A DNA stretch of 64,000 bases, from positions 75,151,866 to 75,215,865 of the forward strand of contig OW240924.1 of assembly GCA_933207985.1 (NCBI GenBank), given 5' to 3'. The position numbers were made by a program, and so were the translations under genes. Position 1 is the first letter of the stretch. The number at the start of each line of letters is the position of its first letter. Under the pieces are notes generated by a model, which saw only the letters and a program-made list of their open reading frames with translations, was not told the DNA's origin and did no database searches. This DNA is from Pelobates cultripes. Its lineage: Eukaryota; Chordata; Amphibia; Anura; Pelobatidae. Below are positions 44,671-56,044 of the stretch, one piece after another.

Positions 44671-46630
44671 GAAAAAAAAACAGGATGTTTTAATGTTGTG
44701 AAGTATCTCATGCCCCCATCAACATCCAGTCTAAATGTGAACCCTCCCCCCCCCCAAAGGGCGGGATGGGGGCAGATCAATCAAATAATTGATGACTCTA
44801 TTACATCAAGTCTTCGCATTGAGTACACGCCTTACAAGGAGGAGAAATGAGAGACAGGGATGTCTATGTCACGTATTCATCCGCTTACAAAAATGTGGTT
44901 AATGACATTTACTGTCCACACAGGAAAAGTTGTGCCGAGCAACAACCAAATCCACAGAAGGGTTAATGCTGAGCAGCAATTATGCAAATGGCAACCTGGT
45001 AACTGCCTTTGTTGTCAAAGGCCGGTTACAGCCTACCAGACCTAGAGGAGGGGTATTCAGGCCCAGTTCTCATCCTGCTCAGTGCCCTGTCGTGGTTTCC
45101 CTTGTGGTCGTCCGAGAGCGCGTTATTGATTCTGGTTATTCTGGTTATTTGACTTTGGCATTGTTTTTGACTTCCCTGACTCCTGGCTTTTCCTTATCGT
45201 TGTGTCTCTTTCTGTTTCCCTTGACCTCGGCTATTCCTGACTATTCTTTGGTACGTTAGTCCGGCCATTCTAAGGTCCGGTATACGTTGCTTATCAGTCC
45301 TCTGTGTTACACAATTCTACGTGCTGGATCATTCTGTAGTCCTGACAGTCTAAAAGCTGGCATCCCACTTTGAAAACCGCCCATTGGGCTGAATGCTCTG
45401 GATCTGCATAATCTGTATGTATATATACCTCCCCGCAATGATGTAAAAATCCTGGAACTGACCTCTTCAACAAATGTGTACACCATTCTATCATTGTATA
45501 TAGTATTAAACTTCTTACTACTGCATTATCGATTTATACAGAAACAGACAGTATATCTGATTTAACATAGGTGGATTACATTCCTAATAGAAGAGCTATA
45601 AATATCTAGTTACTGCAAGAAGTAAACCTGATGTTAGATGTATGAAATGTATAAATGTTTCCAGTACTAAATGAACTAGATATTCACATTTATTAATTCC
45701 ACGTTTGTAGTAAGTTTACAAAAGATACATTTAGTGACTGTTAACTATAAATTGAGAGGGCAAAACGTAAATTGAAGAGAGAAATTGCAGTAGATTCATA
45801 AAGTACACCTGTCATATCAAAAATGATAGAAATTGGTGTAAGGAGAGCTTAAGCAGACATAGACATTATTTTAAATCATTTATACATATTGACTGGTTGG
45901 ACCCCTCATTCAGTCCCAGTGGTGAGAGTGTTTTAAACGGGTAAATTTGTAAACATTCTGTCCTCTTAATTTTTTTCTTTTTTATTTATCCAAATCCTGT
46001 TTTTTCTGGTCTCGTTTAACTACATGTATGCCAAGAAACCTCAATTCACCTGGATCGCCATTGTGTTGGGATTTCAGTTATCTTGATATAGCGTTATTGA
46101 TTGATCTCATCAGAGTACTGTATATCACTGGAGGAATTTCACTTTCATCAAAAATATTTTATATAACACAATGTTCTTTGGCTGGATTAGCCCTTTAAGT
46201 AAAGGCATGTGTGTGCATAAAACAAGTGTTTCAGAGGACTCGGGATCTGTATTTTGGCAATGATTAAAGATCCGATAAATGCTCTGCAGTAACTATAATA
46301 CATTTACATTTTTAGTACATCACTAGCCCTTCAGCGGTAGTGTTTTGAGATGTAACTAAATAGCAGTGGTCGTTAATTTTCAACTTCTTTGGATAATTTT
46401 TATTGTTTGCATCAAACAAAGCTCTCTTTCAGTTTGGAAGACTGTAAAAATTGTAACACTAGTTTACACTATTAATAGCGTTTTACTGATAGTGTGCAAG
46501 ATTATCAGGTACAGCTGGCAATGTGTGACATTTGAAAAGGTACAGCTATGTACAAGTAAATCTGTTGTTTCTAGACAGTTTTACTAAGTTGTTTCAAAAT
46601 CTTGCTGTAATATGCACCTAGTTTATTTAC
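44671..46630. other. Intron between exons d and e, second part
   Basis: No exon or known repeat apart from the inverted 45770-45815 copy. C run 44741-44755. Confidence 0.45.
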
Positions 46631-46694
46631 CCGCAAGTGAGAGGTCGACGTTTAGGTATGCCACCGTTCGAGGACCTAATACTTTTCCCATCTC
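46631..46694 (-). CDS. Exon d, GCPII/NAALADL1-like: zinc-ligand Asp (AYLNVDLSL)
   Basis: The 64 bp exon, too short to stand out as an open frame, encodes EMGKVLGPRTVAYLNVDLSLA plus the first base of Gly. The Asp in NVD aligns with the zinc-ligand Asp453 of GCPII (YINADSS). The acceptor is TATATCACAG and the donor GTAAAT, a slightly weak donor. It follows exon c in phase 0 and joins exon e in phase 1. Length and phase agree with the family's conserved exon structure as I recall it. Confidence 0.92.
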
Positions 46695-47290
46695 CTGTGA
46701 TATAAATAAATAAATAAATTAGTAGATGCTAGTAAACGCAATGTATCAATGTTAGTTGTTTATTTTCCCGTGCAATATTTTTGTTTTAATATAACACTCC
46801 AGGCTAGTGTTTTGCTGCGTGTTCTAAGAGTTTGTATCTTCTGAGGTGAACCCTCTGCAAATCATTACACACTCAAATTTTTTAGAGGTAGCCAAGCATA
46901 TCCCATCACATCTACTGGGCAGTGGGTTATGAGACTTGCAGTTAAGCACTTGGCAGTAATTCCATTTTTTGGGTATCGGGTATTAACATTTACAATTTTG
47001 TGTGAACATCTATCACACACTCCAATATGTTTGGTTGAGGCTTTTGATGGCATTGGGGACCTATATAGTTTGAGCACGTGTTACTTGGTTGGGTGAAATG
47101 GAAGCATAGACTACCTCCTGTGGGTGAAATGGATTTAGTTGTTGCAGTTCTAGACTATTATATTCAGACTTGTAATGACAGAGAACCTCCTTACACCATA
47201 CATATGCAAAGAGTAAAGGGTTTACATTTATAATATGCATACATTTATATTTGATTAAACATTTTAATGTTTTGCACCAATTTTACAACA
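46695..47290. other. Intron upstream of exon d
   Basis: AT-rich, an AAAT run at 46702-46720, nothing coding. Confidence 0.45.
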
Positions 47291-47991
47291 TGACAGGAGG
47301 ATTCGTATTTTGCATAACTTTCTTTACTTATGCCTTCAGCAGTCAATCATAAAACTTAAACCAATCAAAACAAGTAACACATTCCATATAAAGCCCTGAC
47401 GGGCATAGCTCCTCCTCTTTCTTTGCTGCTTAAGCCAGGCACAGGTCAGAGTATTTTGCTCTGAGCATATTTTATTCCATTTGTTGCATTTTACTTTGAT
47501 TTAATTTGCTGAGTTACTATTTATACCCGTTTTCCTTCCTGCTCCCTCTCCTGTCTTACCCCCTTTATTCCTATCCTATATAATGCTGGTTTATCCTTAA
47601 TGCTACCCAGAGCCTACTCTCCCTCACTGAGGGCCTGAGCCTTAGCTCTGCTGGCCTTTCACTTACTCCCATTCACTCATGCACCACGTCTTTTTGCAGC
47701 GATTGCGCAGCTTTTCTGCACCTTCGAGTGGTTCTGGGTGTAGCCAGGGGGTACTGCGGGCCAGGGGGAGCTCGGGGCAGACTGTTAAGATCTCCAGCGG
47801 GCTGCACCGGCGTTATTGCGGGCGACCGGCGGCCATCTTAGATCTCGCAAGATTCATGGCAGCCATCTTAATTTATCAAGATCATGATTCCCACGATCTG
47901 GGCTGTTACTACACTGTTCCTAAGACAATTCCTACAGGTTTCTCAATGCCTGTTAAGAGTTGTAATATATGTTTATAGTTGACTCTGATGG

Positions 47992-48014
47992 ATGTATGTA
48001 TGTATGTATGTATA
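47992..48014. repeat. GTAT microsatellite
   Basis: Five GTAT units in ATGTATGTATGTATGTATGT. Confidence 0.8.
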
Positions 48015-48112
48015 ATGTGTGGTATATGTATAACCACAGGGCATGTGTAATATGTACGTTGTATGGACTATGTATAATCACATAATGTGTATACTATGTA
48101 TATTATAGGTGT

Positions 48113-48271
48113 ATTATTATTATTATTGCCATTTATATAGCACCAACAGATTCCGTAGCGCTTTACAATATTATGAAAGGGGGGATTTAACTATATATAG
48201 GACAATTACAAAAAACTTACAGGAACGATAGGTTGGAGAGGGCCCTGCTCAAACAAGCTTACATTCTATAG
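48113..48271. repeat. Anuran dispersed repeat, long copy
   Basis: TATTATTATTATTGCCATTT, AGCACCAACAGATTCCGTAG, CGCTTTACAAT, later GGAGAGGGCCCTGCTCAAAC and AAGCTTACATTCTATA. Confidence 0.8.
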
Positions 48272-48521
48272 TGTATAATCATTTAATATGTATAATTACC
48301 ACGGGTGCTTTCCCCGCACTATAGAAGTATCCCCAGGGGTGGATCCCCCATCTTACTATAGGGGTGAACCTCTCATATATAGTGTCTCACTGTTCCATAT
48401 CAAACAGTGCACACTGGGGTGGCTTCCTAGATGGATTTTCTGCATGTATCCTGAGACTTATCAATGAAGGGGTGACCCTCCCCCTTACTACTGAGGTGAA
48501 CCCCCACTCCTAGATGTGCAT

Positions 48522-48593
48522 TATCCAACAGATTACTATGCACATTATTATTGGGTCACCCAAATAATAATGTGCATAGTAATCTGTTGGATA
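48522..48593. repeat. Near-perfect 72 bp palindrome at the Tc1 left border
   Basis: TATCCAACAGATTACTATGC and ACATTATTATTGGGT are followed directly by their complement (ACCCAAATAATAATGT, GCATAGTAATCTGTTGGATA) with one extra base. The arms are 35 bp and the loop is almost nil. Confidence 0.88.
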
Positions 48594-49887
48594 TCTTGCA
48601 GAGGGATGCAGCACTCTTAAAATTGCAAAGCTTCTGAAGCGTGATCATCGAACAATCAAGCGTTTCATTCAAAATAGTCAACAGGGTCGCAAGAAGCGTG
48701 TGGAAAAACCAAGGCGCAAAATAACTGCCCATGAACTGAGAAAAGTCAAGCGTGCAGCTGCCACGATGCCACTTGCCACCAGTTTGGCCATATTTCAGAG
48801 CTGCAACATCACTGGAGTGCCCAAAAGCACAAGGTGTGCAATACTCAGAGACATGGCCAAGGTAAGAAAGGCTGAAAGACGACCACCACTGAACAAGACA
48901 CACAAGCTGAAACGTCAAGACTGGGCCAAGAAATATCTCAAGACTGATTTTTCTAAGGTTTTATGGACTGATGAAATGAGAGTGAGTCTTGATGGGCCAG
49001 ATGGATGGGCCCGTGGCTGGATTGGTAAAGGGCAGAGAGCTCCAGTCCGACTCAGACGCCAGCAAGGTGGAGGTGGAGTACTGGTTTGGGCTGGTATCAT
49101 CAAAGATGAGCTTGTGGGGCCTTTTCGGGTTGAGGATGGAGTCAAGCTCAACTCCCAGTCCTACTGCCAGTTCCTGGAAGACACCTTCTTCAAGCAGTGG
49201 TACAGGAAGAAGTCTGCATCCTTCAAGAAAAACATGATTTTCATGCAGGACAATGCTCCATCACACGCGTCCAAGTACTCCACAGCGTGGCTGGCAAGAA
49301 AGGGTATAAAAGAAGAAAATCTAATGACATGGCCTCCTTGTTCACCTGATCTGAACCCCATTGAGAACCTGTGGTCCATCATCAAATGTGAGATTTACAA
49401 GGAGGGAAAACAGTACACCTCTCTGAACAGTGTCTGGGAGGCTGTGGTTGCTGCTGCACGCAATGTTGATGGTGAACAGATCAAAACACTGACAGAATCC
49501 ATGGATGGCAGGCTTTTGAGTGTCCTTGCAAAGAAAGGTGGCTATATTGGTCACTGATTTGTTTTTGTTTTGTTTTTGAATGTCAGAAATGTATATTTGT
49601 GAATGTTGAGATGTTATATTGGTTTCACTGGTAATAATAAATAATTGAAATGGGTATATATTTGTTTTTTGTTAAGTTGCCTAATAATTATGCACAGTAA
49701 TAGTCACCTGCACACACAGATATCCCCCTAACATAGCTATAACTAAAAACAAACTAAAAACTACTTCCAAAAATATTCAGCTTTGATATTAATGAGTTTT
49801 TTGGGTTCATTGAGAACATGGTTGTTGTTCAATAATAAAATTAATCCTCAAAAATACAACTTGCCTAATAATTCTGCACTCCCTGTA
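48594..49887 (+). mobile_element. Tc1-like transposon (DD37E type), left end rearranged
   Basis: The right end is typical: CTTGCCTAATAATTCTGCAC then TCCCTGTA at 49887, beside TA. The left terminal repeat, which should begin TACAGGGAGTGCAG, is missing and a palindrome sits in its place. The body encodes an open transposase. Without a left end this copy should not be mobile. Confidence 0.88.
48604..49557 (+). CDS. Tc1-like DD37E transposase, N-terminally truncated
   Basis: The frame is open from about 48604 (CSTLKIAKLLKRDHRTIKRF) to TGA at 49555, about 317 codons. No in-frame ATG lies near the start, so the first 20 or so family residues are lost. The paired-type HTH region (TIKRFIQNSQQ; LATSLAIFQSCNITGVPKST) is followed by the DDE catalytic core: D in VLWTDEMRV, D in FMQDNAPSHAS and E in LNPIENLWSII. 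I count 37 residues between the second D and E. The enzyme cuts at TACAGGG ends and inserts at TA. No stops, so the copy is fairly recent, but promoter and start are missing. Confidence 0.9.
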   Translation, partial: GCSTLKIAKLLKRDHRTIKRFIQNSQQGRKKRVEKPRRKITAHELRKVKRAAATMPLATSLAIFQSCNITGVPKSTRCAILRDMAKVRKAERRPPLNKTHKLKRQDWAKKYLKTDFSKVLWTDEMRVSLDGPDGWARGWIGKGQRAPVRLRRQQGGGGVLVWAGIIKDELVGPFRVEDGVKLNSQSYCQFLEDTFFKQWYRKKSASFKKNMIFMQDNAPSHASKYSTAWLARKGIKEENLMTWPPCSPDLNPIENLWSIIKCEIYKEGKQYTSLNSVWEAVVAAARNVDGEQIKTLTESMDGRLLSVLAKKGGYIGH

Positions 49888-49957
49888 TGTTTCTATCTAT
49901 AAGATAAGGCTAGGGAATAATGAAAGTATTTAGAAAATTGGGCAGACTAGATGGGCC

Positions 49958-51320
49958 AAAAGAGGAGAAGGGTGGGGCTTGAGCGCCATGCCAAGCAGTC
50001 ACATGGAAAGAGGGCCCCTCGCTTAAACTGCCCTATTCCATGAACTATTGCTGATCCGGAGGTGCCAGCGACTCTGCAGCTTACCCAAGTTAATCCTGAA
50101 CACATCGGGCACCACTCTGAGTACTCTCGTGACCCACAATAGCGGAGCCTCAGTCCTGTGTGTCTGCGGCCTAGTGCAGGCCACGCGGGGTGTGACATTC
50201 GGCCTCCTCAGTGGTGTCCCGCGGGCTGAGTGACGGCTGAGACCCCCGAACCGGTGGGGGTCATCCTGGTCCCCCCCCTGCGCTGACCTCCAAGTCAGAG
50301 CACACAACTTGCTGTTCCTGCCTCACCTTCTGCTAACAAAATGGCGGAATCAAAGCAGTCCAGTTGACACCTGTCTACAGAGGTTGGATGCCATTTTCCA
50401 GAATTTCTGGGCAACACTTGAGGCACGAATGGCACCATCAGGGCAAAGTCCACACTATGGAGATTGCGGGATCAGAGTGCGGAGTGGAGGTGGCACCCGC
50501 AGGGGTACAGCTCAAATACAAGCTGCTGCTCCTCTTAATACTCACCTTCCTAGGTTGAAGGCATCGCCCACGTAAGCAGAGACTCCAACATAGGCGACAA
50601 CAGTCTGCACCGATCGACTGCTGTACACCTCTGGGAAAGGACTTCGACTTCACCAGTTTCTGAGCCCGTGATTCCAGGATGCCTGCCTCTCTTTTTATAT
50701 GGGGCTTTCGGGCTGTCAAGCCTTACTACTGAACAGTTGCCAGCGATCTCTTGGCTCCCCTTTCCAACCCTTCAAGTGAGGAACTAGGCTGAACCTGGAC
50801 TCCCTAATGCATATGCCCCTCTGTACCCACGTTTCATATCACAGAGAGTTGCAAGCATTAAGTGCACTATCTTTTGTCAGAATATTTACTGACTTACTCT
50901 GTCTCTATTTCTCATGAACCACAAACTTCTGAGAGACATAGCCTGAGCAGTTCTTATGTATATGCTAGTTGATTTTATACTTGGGATTCCTGCTACCTCC
51001 GGCAGAGGGCGTCCGTGGTTTATTATGCTGACGTAACTCAGTGGGTTACAACTCATGGCAATATACCTTTTCTATCTGCGACACTAATCTCATGCCATAT
51101 GGTATACCCAGCTCAACTAACTTGTTCTCTTTACCATTAATATGTGCATTGAGTAGTTTGTATACTTTTGTAAAAAAAAAAGTGCAACTATCTCTTGCTG
51201 TGACAGGATATTTTCCTGTAACGTACCGCAATGCTTGTCAATGCTGTCATGGCGCCACAAGCCTGTTTGTTGATTTTTGCACGATAAAAAGTAAGAATTT
51301 TAAATGGAAAAAAAAAAAAA
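49958..51320 (+). mobile_element. L1-like non-autonomous relic with A tail
   Basis: GGGTGGGGCTTGAGCGCC at 49970 resembles the L1 5' start at 5555. AAAATGGCGGAATCAAAGC at 50337 resembles an ORF1 start region but is riddled with stops. It ends in an A run at 51308-51320. AAAAGAGGAG before it and AAAGAGGAGG after it may be the target-site duplication. No RT sequence. Confidence 0.45.
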
Positions 51321-51452
51321 GAGGAGGAGCTATGCCAGTCATGGCTTTATATGGAACATGTTAATTGTTTTGATTGGTTTAAGTTTTATGATTGACTTGT
51401 GCTGCTGGAGGCATAAGTAAAGAAAGTTATGCAAAATACTCACCTCCTGTCG

Positions 51453-52193
51453 TTATTAAAATTAAGATTATAGGTACACTACTTTAGCACAATCTACAAT
51501 TATAATTTTATTTTCTCGTCATAATGGGTGTTAATTTCAGTTTACAGTGTGAAGATTAGAGCAGTTCAGCTCATTGTGGATGTAGCAGGCTTCGTACAAA
51601 TGCCATTCTGTAACCTATGAATATCATTAAGAATTGATAGTTTTTCTACAATTGTTATACATCCAAAATTGATGAGCAGTTTAACACTACTTATACATTT
51701 GCTTGTTGATGCTTATTCTAAAAGCATGACCTCAGCAATATTATGCTGGCAATCTTCATTCAGTCAGAATCAATTCTTGCTTGTTTTCCCACAATCAATG
51801 TTTTTAGTTCAGTTCAAAGGTTCCTACTTGAACCTACTGTTTCACAAACCGTTTTACTTTAGAGTTAAATTTAATAAATCAATGATCTTCGGACCAGTGG
51901 GAGATACAGTGCCTTGCAGGTATTCATATCACTTGGAATGTTTCCACATTTGGTAACTTTTCAGCTTGTTATATAAAATGGATTGAATTCGTGATTTTGC
52001 ATTTGTTTTACATAGCAGTAAACACATGATGGTGGAACCTGTATTAGAAGAGTTGTAGTTGCATGACAACCCTGAAGTAAATTCCGATGCAACTGTTTTC
52101 TGGTAGTCCTGTAATTAGTTGAATGGAGACCACTTTTATATGACCTCAAAGTACTCTTTATAAACACTGGCAGGTGTTACTCTAGCATGACCA
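51453..52193. other. Intron sequence 3' of exon c
   Basis: No coding or clear repeat signal. Confidence 0.45.
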
Positions 52194-52550
52194 TTAAAGG
52201 GACACTATAGTCCCCAAAACAACTTTAGCTAGTGAAGCAATTTTGGTGTACAGATCATGCCCCTGCAGTCTCACTGCTCAGTTCTCTGCCATTTAGGAGT
52301 TACATTACTTTGTTTAAGCAGCCTTAGCCACACCCCCTGCATGTGACTTGCACAGCCTTCCTATACACTTCCTGTAAAGAGTCACCTAATGTTTACACTT
52401 CCTTTATTGGAAATTCTGTTTAAATTTAAAGTGTTTTATCTTCTGCTCTGTTAATAGCTTGCTAGATCTTACAGGAGCCTCCTGTATGTAATTAAAGTTC
52501 AATCTACAGAGCAGGAGATAAAAACCTTTAAAGTAACATCTGATTGAAAA
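52194..52550 (-). mobile_element. T2-like MITE, second family, copy 2
   Basis: Starts TTAAAGGGACACTATAGTCC. The interior (GCCCCTGCAGTCTCACTGCT, CCACACCCCCTGCATGTGAC) is the complement of 34487-34892. The right end is degraded before exon c. Confidence 0.75.
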
Positions 52551-52638
52551 TGTAACCATTTTGTTTTCATGCAGACGGAGTCAGTCCAACATCTTACACT
52601 ATATATCTTCTTTTTTCTAAAAGGTTAATGAAACTTAC

Positions 52639-52721
52639 TTCCACCCACTCTGTTGATCCAATGAGTCCATATTCTTCTGCTCCCCAACTGCAAAACAAAA
52701 TTGATCTCCGTGGGCGCCATC
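52639..52721 (-). CDS. Exon c, GCPII/NAALADL1-like: catalytic Glu pair (SWGAEEYG)
   Basis: The 83 bp exon encodes [18 protein letters not shown] followed by LIGSTEWVE. The EE pair is the general base and a zinc ligand in this family (Glu424/Glu425 of GCPII). SWGAEE and GLIGSTE resemble NAALADL1, whereas GCPII has SWDAEEFGLLGSTE. The acceptor is TTGGCAG and the donor GTAAGT. A T2-like MITE relic lies about 0.1 kb away on the 3' side of the exon. This is one of the two most diagnostic exons of the gene. Confidence 0.95.
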
Positions 52722-53359
52722 CTGCCAATGCAGATAATGGAACAAGATATAAATTAGGGAAGTATGTGTAACGTAAACTATCATTGGATTTGTTTTCAGC
52801 AGACTGTAAAAGTAAAATATATTGGGTGCATGGCCAGGACGTCAACAAAGATGGCCGTCTAGTTGTTTACTCCACAATGCCTCGTGGCTAAAATAAGCAC
52901 CTCTCCTGCCCAGCATCTTACTAACCCATACGATGGGAAAGAATTTCCGCACCCAGGGTTCCCCTGTGGTGTTTGGCTATATATATAGAACAAAAAGGCA
53001 TTCAGGGTAGGAAATAAATACTATCATAAATTAGCATATATGACAAAAACAAGCAAAAAATCCACAAGTTCACAATATAATATAAGAAGTGCCAATAGAT
53101 TAAAAAAAAACTGTAAGCATTAAATGTATGAATCACTGAAATGAAAGTGTTGCATTAGCAGTGGATTAGCAGTACCACACCTCCACCTGTACTACCTGTC
53201 TTCCCACCTGCATAAACTGTGGAAAGATATCCAAGGCTTTGCTGTGCATGAGGCGGCTGGTGGCACAACTTCACGTTACATGTTTGGCACACCCTGGCTC
53301 CCAAGATGGGCCTTTACTCATTCCCTTCTCCCTATTACCCTTTGACAGGCAACCTGGAC

Positions 53360-53374
53360 TTCCCACTCAGGATG
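53360..53374. repeat. Target-site duplication, left copy, of foldback insertion
   Basis: TTCCCACTCAGGATG, repeated at 53798-53812. Confidence 0.85.
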
Positions 53375-53797
53375 CAAAAAAATACTATGTACAGGCACTC
53401 TTTTATCCGTATTGGTGCAAAGTATCAAGGTGGCCCATATACCTCAAAATATACAAAATACAAAAAATGATACTGCACTCAAAGACTTAAGAGAGTTCAT
53501 TACTTAATTTAATAAATCATTGAATAAATCATTATTATCTTAGATGGATATAATTAATTGGTAATATATACTGGAGTACTAATGTACATGGAGTTACATT
53601 AGTAGACTCATAATGCACTGTTTCTACTAAACCATATTGTTTGATTTAAGCGTGTATATATTATCAATTTTTCTGACTTTAGAGTATATATTACCAATTA
53701 ATTATATCCATCTAAGATAATGATTTATTCAATGATTTATTAAATTAAGTAATGAACTCTATCTTAAATCTTTGAGTGCAGTATCTTTTTTTTGTAT
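53375..53797. mobile_element. 423 bp foldback retroelement insertion
   Basis: Arms of about 115 bp (53458-53573 and 53683-53797) are complementary: GATACTGCACTCAAAGA, GAGTTCATTACTTAATTTAA and TTAGATGGATATAATTAATT. The structure, with 15 bp duplications and an A run near 53375, suggests a LINE/Penelope-type copy with an inverted 5' part (twin priming). Confidence 0.7.
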
Positions 53798-53812
53798 TTC
53801 CCACTCAGGATG
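53798..53812. repeat. Target-site duplication, right copy, of foldback insertion
   Basis: TTCCCACTCAGGATG, identical to 53360-53374. Confidence 0.85.
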
Positions 53813-54800
53813 GACACCCACATCATTTTATAACTATTGCTACACACAGATTGTGACGGTGGATAAAATGATACCGCTAAACAAACTCCTAACAGACGCC
53901 CCCTGTTCGGTCATGCTACAGTTTAGGTACAAGCAATTGAAAGGGTTTATTACTCGCATACACCAAGAACTGGACTTACATAGACATTTAAGCTCATTCG
54001 AGTGGAACCTACTGCCACCCCCCTTTCATGGGTAAATGGGAAAACCATGATGCCAAATCAGTGTCCTCGTACACCACAGTAGACCATACGTGTCCTTGTA
54101 CACCACTGTTAACTGGCAAGCAAGACATAGGAAATATTTAAGGTGCTGTCACTGTGGTATAAAATGCCTTAACTCCTCAAGACCATCAATGCTGGGGCAG
54201 TCACTCTTCTGCATGAACATTTTTTACATATATGGTGGCACTCCCCAGAGATCAGATTGTTTTGGGAGACTATTCATGCCATCCTATGAAATTCTCAGAG
54301 AATCTGCCAAAATTACAACCCGGTTCATTTCACCTGCACTACAACACAGTCCCAACTGCCCGATATAAGAAGTTCTTGACCAAGCACATTTTTAACATAC
54401 CTAAACCAGTTATTCTACTGTACTGGAGGCAGGATACTTCACCCCTTCTCCACTTCTGATATACCAAAATTGAAGAATTTAAGATAGAGAACAAAGAACT
54501 GACTTTTATGGCTCTGATTCAGTTGCCGATATATACCAATATTTTGACACAGTGGCTGATTTCAACCTACACAGACAAGTTTCAGCAGCTGCTTATGTAC
54601 ATGTAGGCTGCAGGAAAGACCCTGCGGGAGAGTGGAGGGTGACCTGTTGGGGCGTGTGCACCGGTCTGTCGCGGATGTCCCGGGTTGCCAGGCTGGCGAG
54701 CTGGCCAGCTACTGGAGGTGCCGGATTGGGGGGCAGAGGAGAGATAGGAACATGTTACACAGTACAATGCTGCCACATTAGAGTCACCAGACAAACAATT

Positions 54801-55924
54801 TAACCTTACCTAAGTAATGTGATTGGTTCATCTCTATTGTAAATTGTTCTAGTTAGTGATTGAAAAAAAATATGCGAAGACATGAGTTTTCTATTGCTGT
54901 GAATGCTGTTTACATGCGAGATATGAAATCCATTTTGTTGACACTTCTAAAAATCTGAATCTGACCGCAATGGAGAACATATTTTGTTATATTGTTATAA
55001 CACATTCCAAGCTGGACAAAGTGCACAGGCCACCTGTTGTTTTTGTGAAACTGATAAAGATTAATGCTGAACAGATAATTCATAGATAAAATGATAACCA
55101 AATACAAACTGTGCCAGCCCATTACAACAGTGTTAACGACTTTTAGTTTGCATGATAATGATATTCTTTCTAAGTGGAGCATCTGTTGCCTCTGGGATGC
55201 AAGCTCTGGCCAGTTATCATTCAAGATATTTTCTGCAATATTTATCTACTGCCATCAAAGATTTGGATTAATTTCACAAAAACATAGAGCTAAAATGTCT
55301 GTTGGAAGGAGGATGTTGAGGCTCTCCTAATAAAACTCTTCCATTCCTTAAAAACACTTTGTATAGCCATTACAAATGAAGTATTACACATAATGTCTCC
55401 ATGTAATATATGTAAATTTATAAGATTTAACATGCCAGTGGTAGGAATTTAATTTGGCTACAAAATACATGTAGATAGTTTGGTCACCACTTATTTAGAC
55501 TGCAACTATTCTAGACAGATTGTGCAATCCAGTCTCTGAAAATATATATTCATGCCTTGTTCTAAATCAGACAATATAGTGATCATATCTTATCTATACA
55601 TTGGTATTCTACTTATGTTTTTCAATGTAGCGTTCATTGGTTGGCAAAAATTCCAAAATGGAAAGATATTGATAAGCAAGGATTGATACCATGCAAAAGC
55701 CTGAAAATCAATGCAAGAAAACTGGGAAGCAACTTTAAGGACCGAGTATACAAAATTCGCCATTCTTTGTAATTGTGTTATCATTCATATCCTTTCACCT
55801 TTTTGCTGCTGGTAAAATAACACAAAAAGAGTGTGTCCGTGTGAAAAAGCATAACCATATGTTTGTTTGTTTGTTTTTTTGTTTTTTTTTAACATTATTT
55901 TATTTCTAAGGCTTCAGTGTATAC
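54801..55924. other. Intron sequence 3' of exon b
   Basis: No exon or known repeat recognised. T-rich run (55860-55892) near exon b's donor. Confidence 0.45.
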
Positions 55925-56044
55925 CTTTTTCAAGCATTCGGGCCATGGATCTGCTCAGTTCCATCATTGCAGCTGTACCACTGGATGGATCAATGGCTCC
56001 AAATACCCAGGCATCTCGATGGTTACCCAAAACCACATAACGAT
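55925..56044 (-). CDS. Exon b, GCPII/NAALADL1-like: first zinc ligands (GNHRDAW, AIDPSSG)
   Basis: The 120 bp exon encodes 39 full codons beginning [12 protein letters not shown] and ending [10 protein letters not shown]. The His of GNHRD and the Asp of AIDP correspond to the first zinc ligand and the bridging Asp of GCPII (His377 and Asp387 by recalled human numbering). Asn after Gly (GNHRD) is NAALADL1-like; FOLH1 and NAALAD2 have GGHRD. The acceptor is TTTCAG and the donor GTATAC. Phase is 1 at both borders, matching exons a and c. A near-perfect inverted repeat (56458-56706) lies about 0.4 kb upstream in the preceding intron. Confidence 0.95.

Larger units (their letters stand above)
47291..51452. 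mobile_element. DIRS-like relic: inverted repeat pair with nested insertions
   Basis: The left arm 47291-47424 and right arm 51321-51452 are complementary over about 130 bp (GACAGGAGG, TTTGCATAACTTTCTTTACT, CAATCATAAAACTTAAACCA, GCATAGCTCCTCCTCTTT). GACAGGAGGTGAGTATTTTG at the outer end parallels GACACGGAGGCGAGTATTAT of the DIRS element at 21305, and both continue into TTCTTTA and CAGCAG. No DIRS proteins were recognised between the arms; instead there is a Tc1-like element and an L1-like relic. It may be a deleted or non-autonomous DIRS copy. Confidence 0.55.
52830..54800 (+). mobile_element. Old L1-like ORF2 relic interrupted by a foldback insertion
   Basis: Homology runs from about 53240 to 54800 in several frames: LLPFDRQPGLPTQ then, after the insertion, WTPTSFYNYCYTQIV, CSVMLQFRYKQLKGFITRIH, and later LPKLQPGSFHLHYN, FNIPKPVILLYWR and EEFKIENKELTFMAL. 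These fit the C-terminal region and tail end of L1-like ORF2. GACGTCAACAAAGATGGC at 52839 may be the 5' end. Many stops. Confidence 0.5.

Noticed and set aside
48556..48918. 120-codon minus-strand frame over the Tc1 element
   Set aside because: Antisense to the transposase, no family resemblance.
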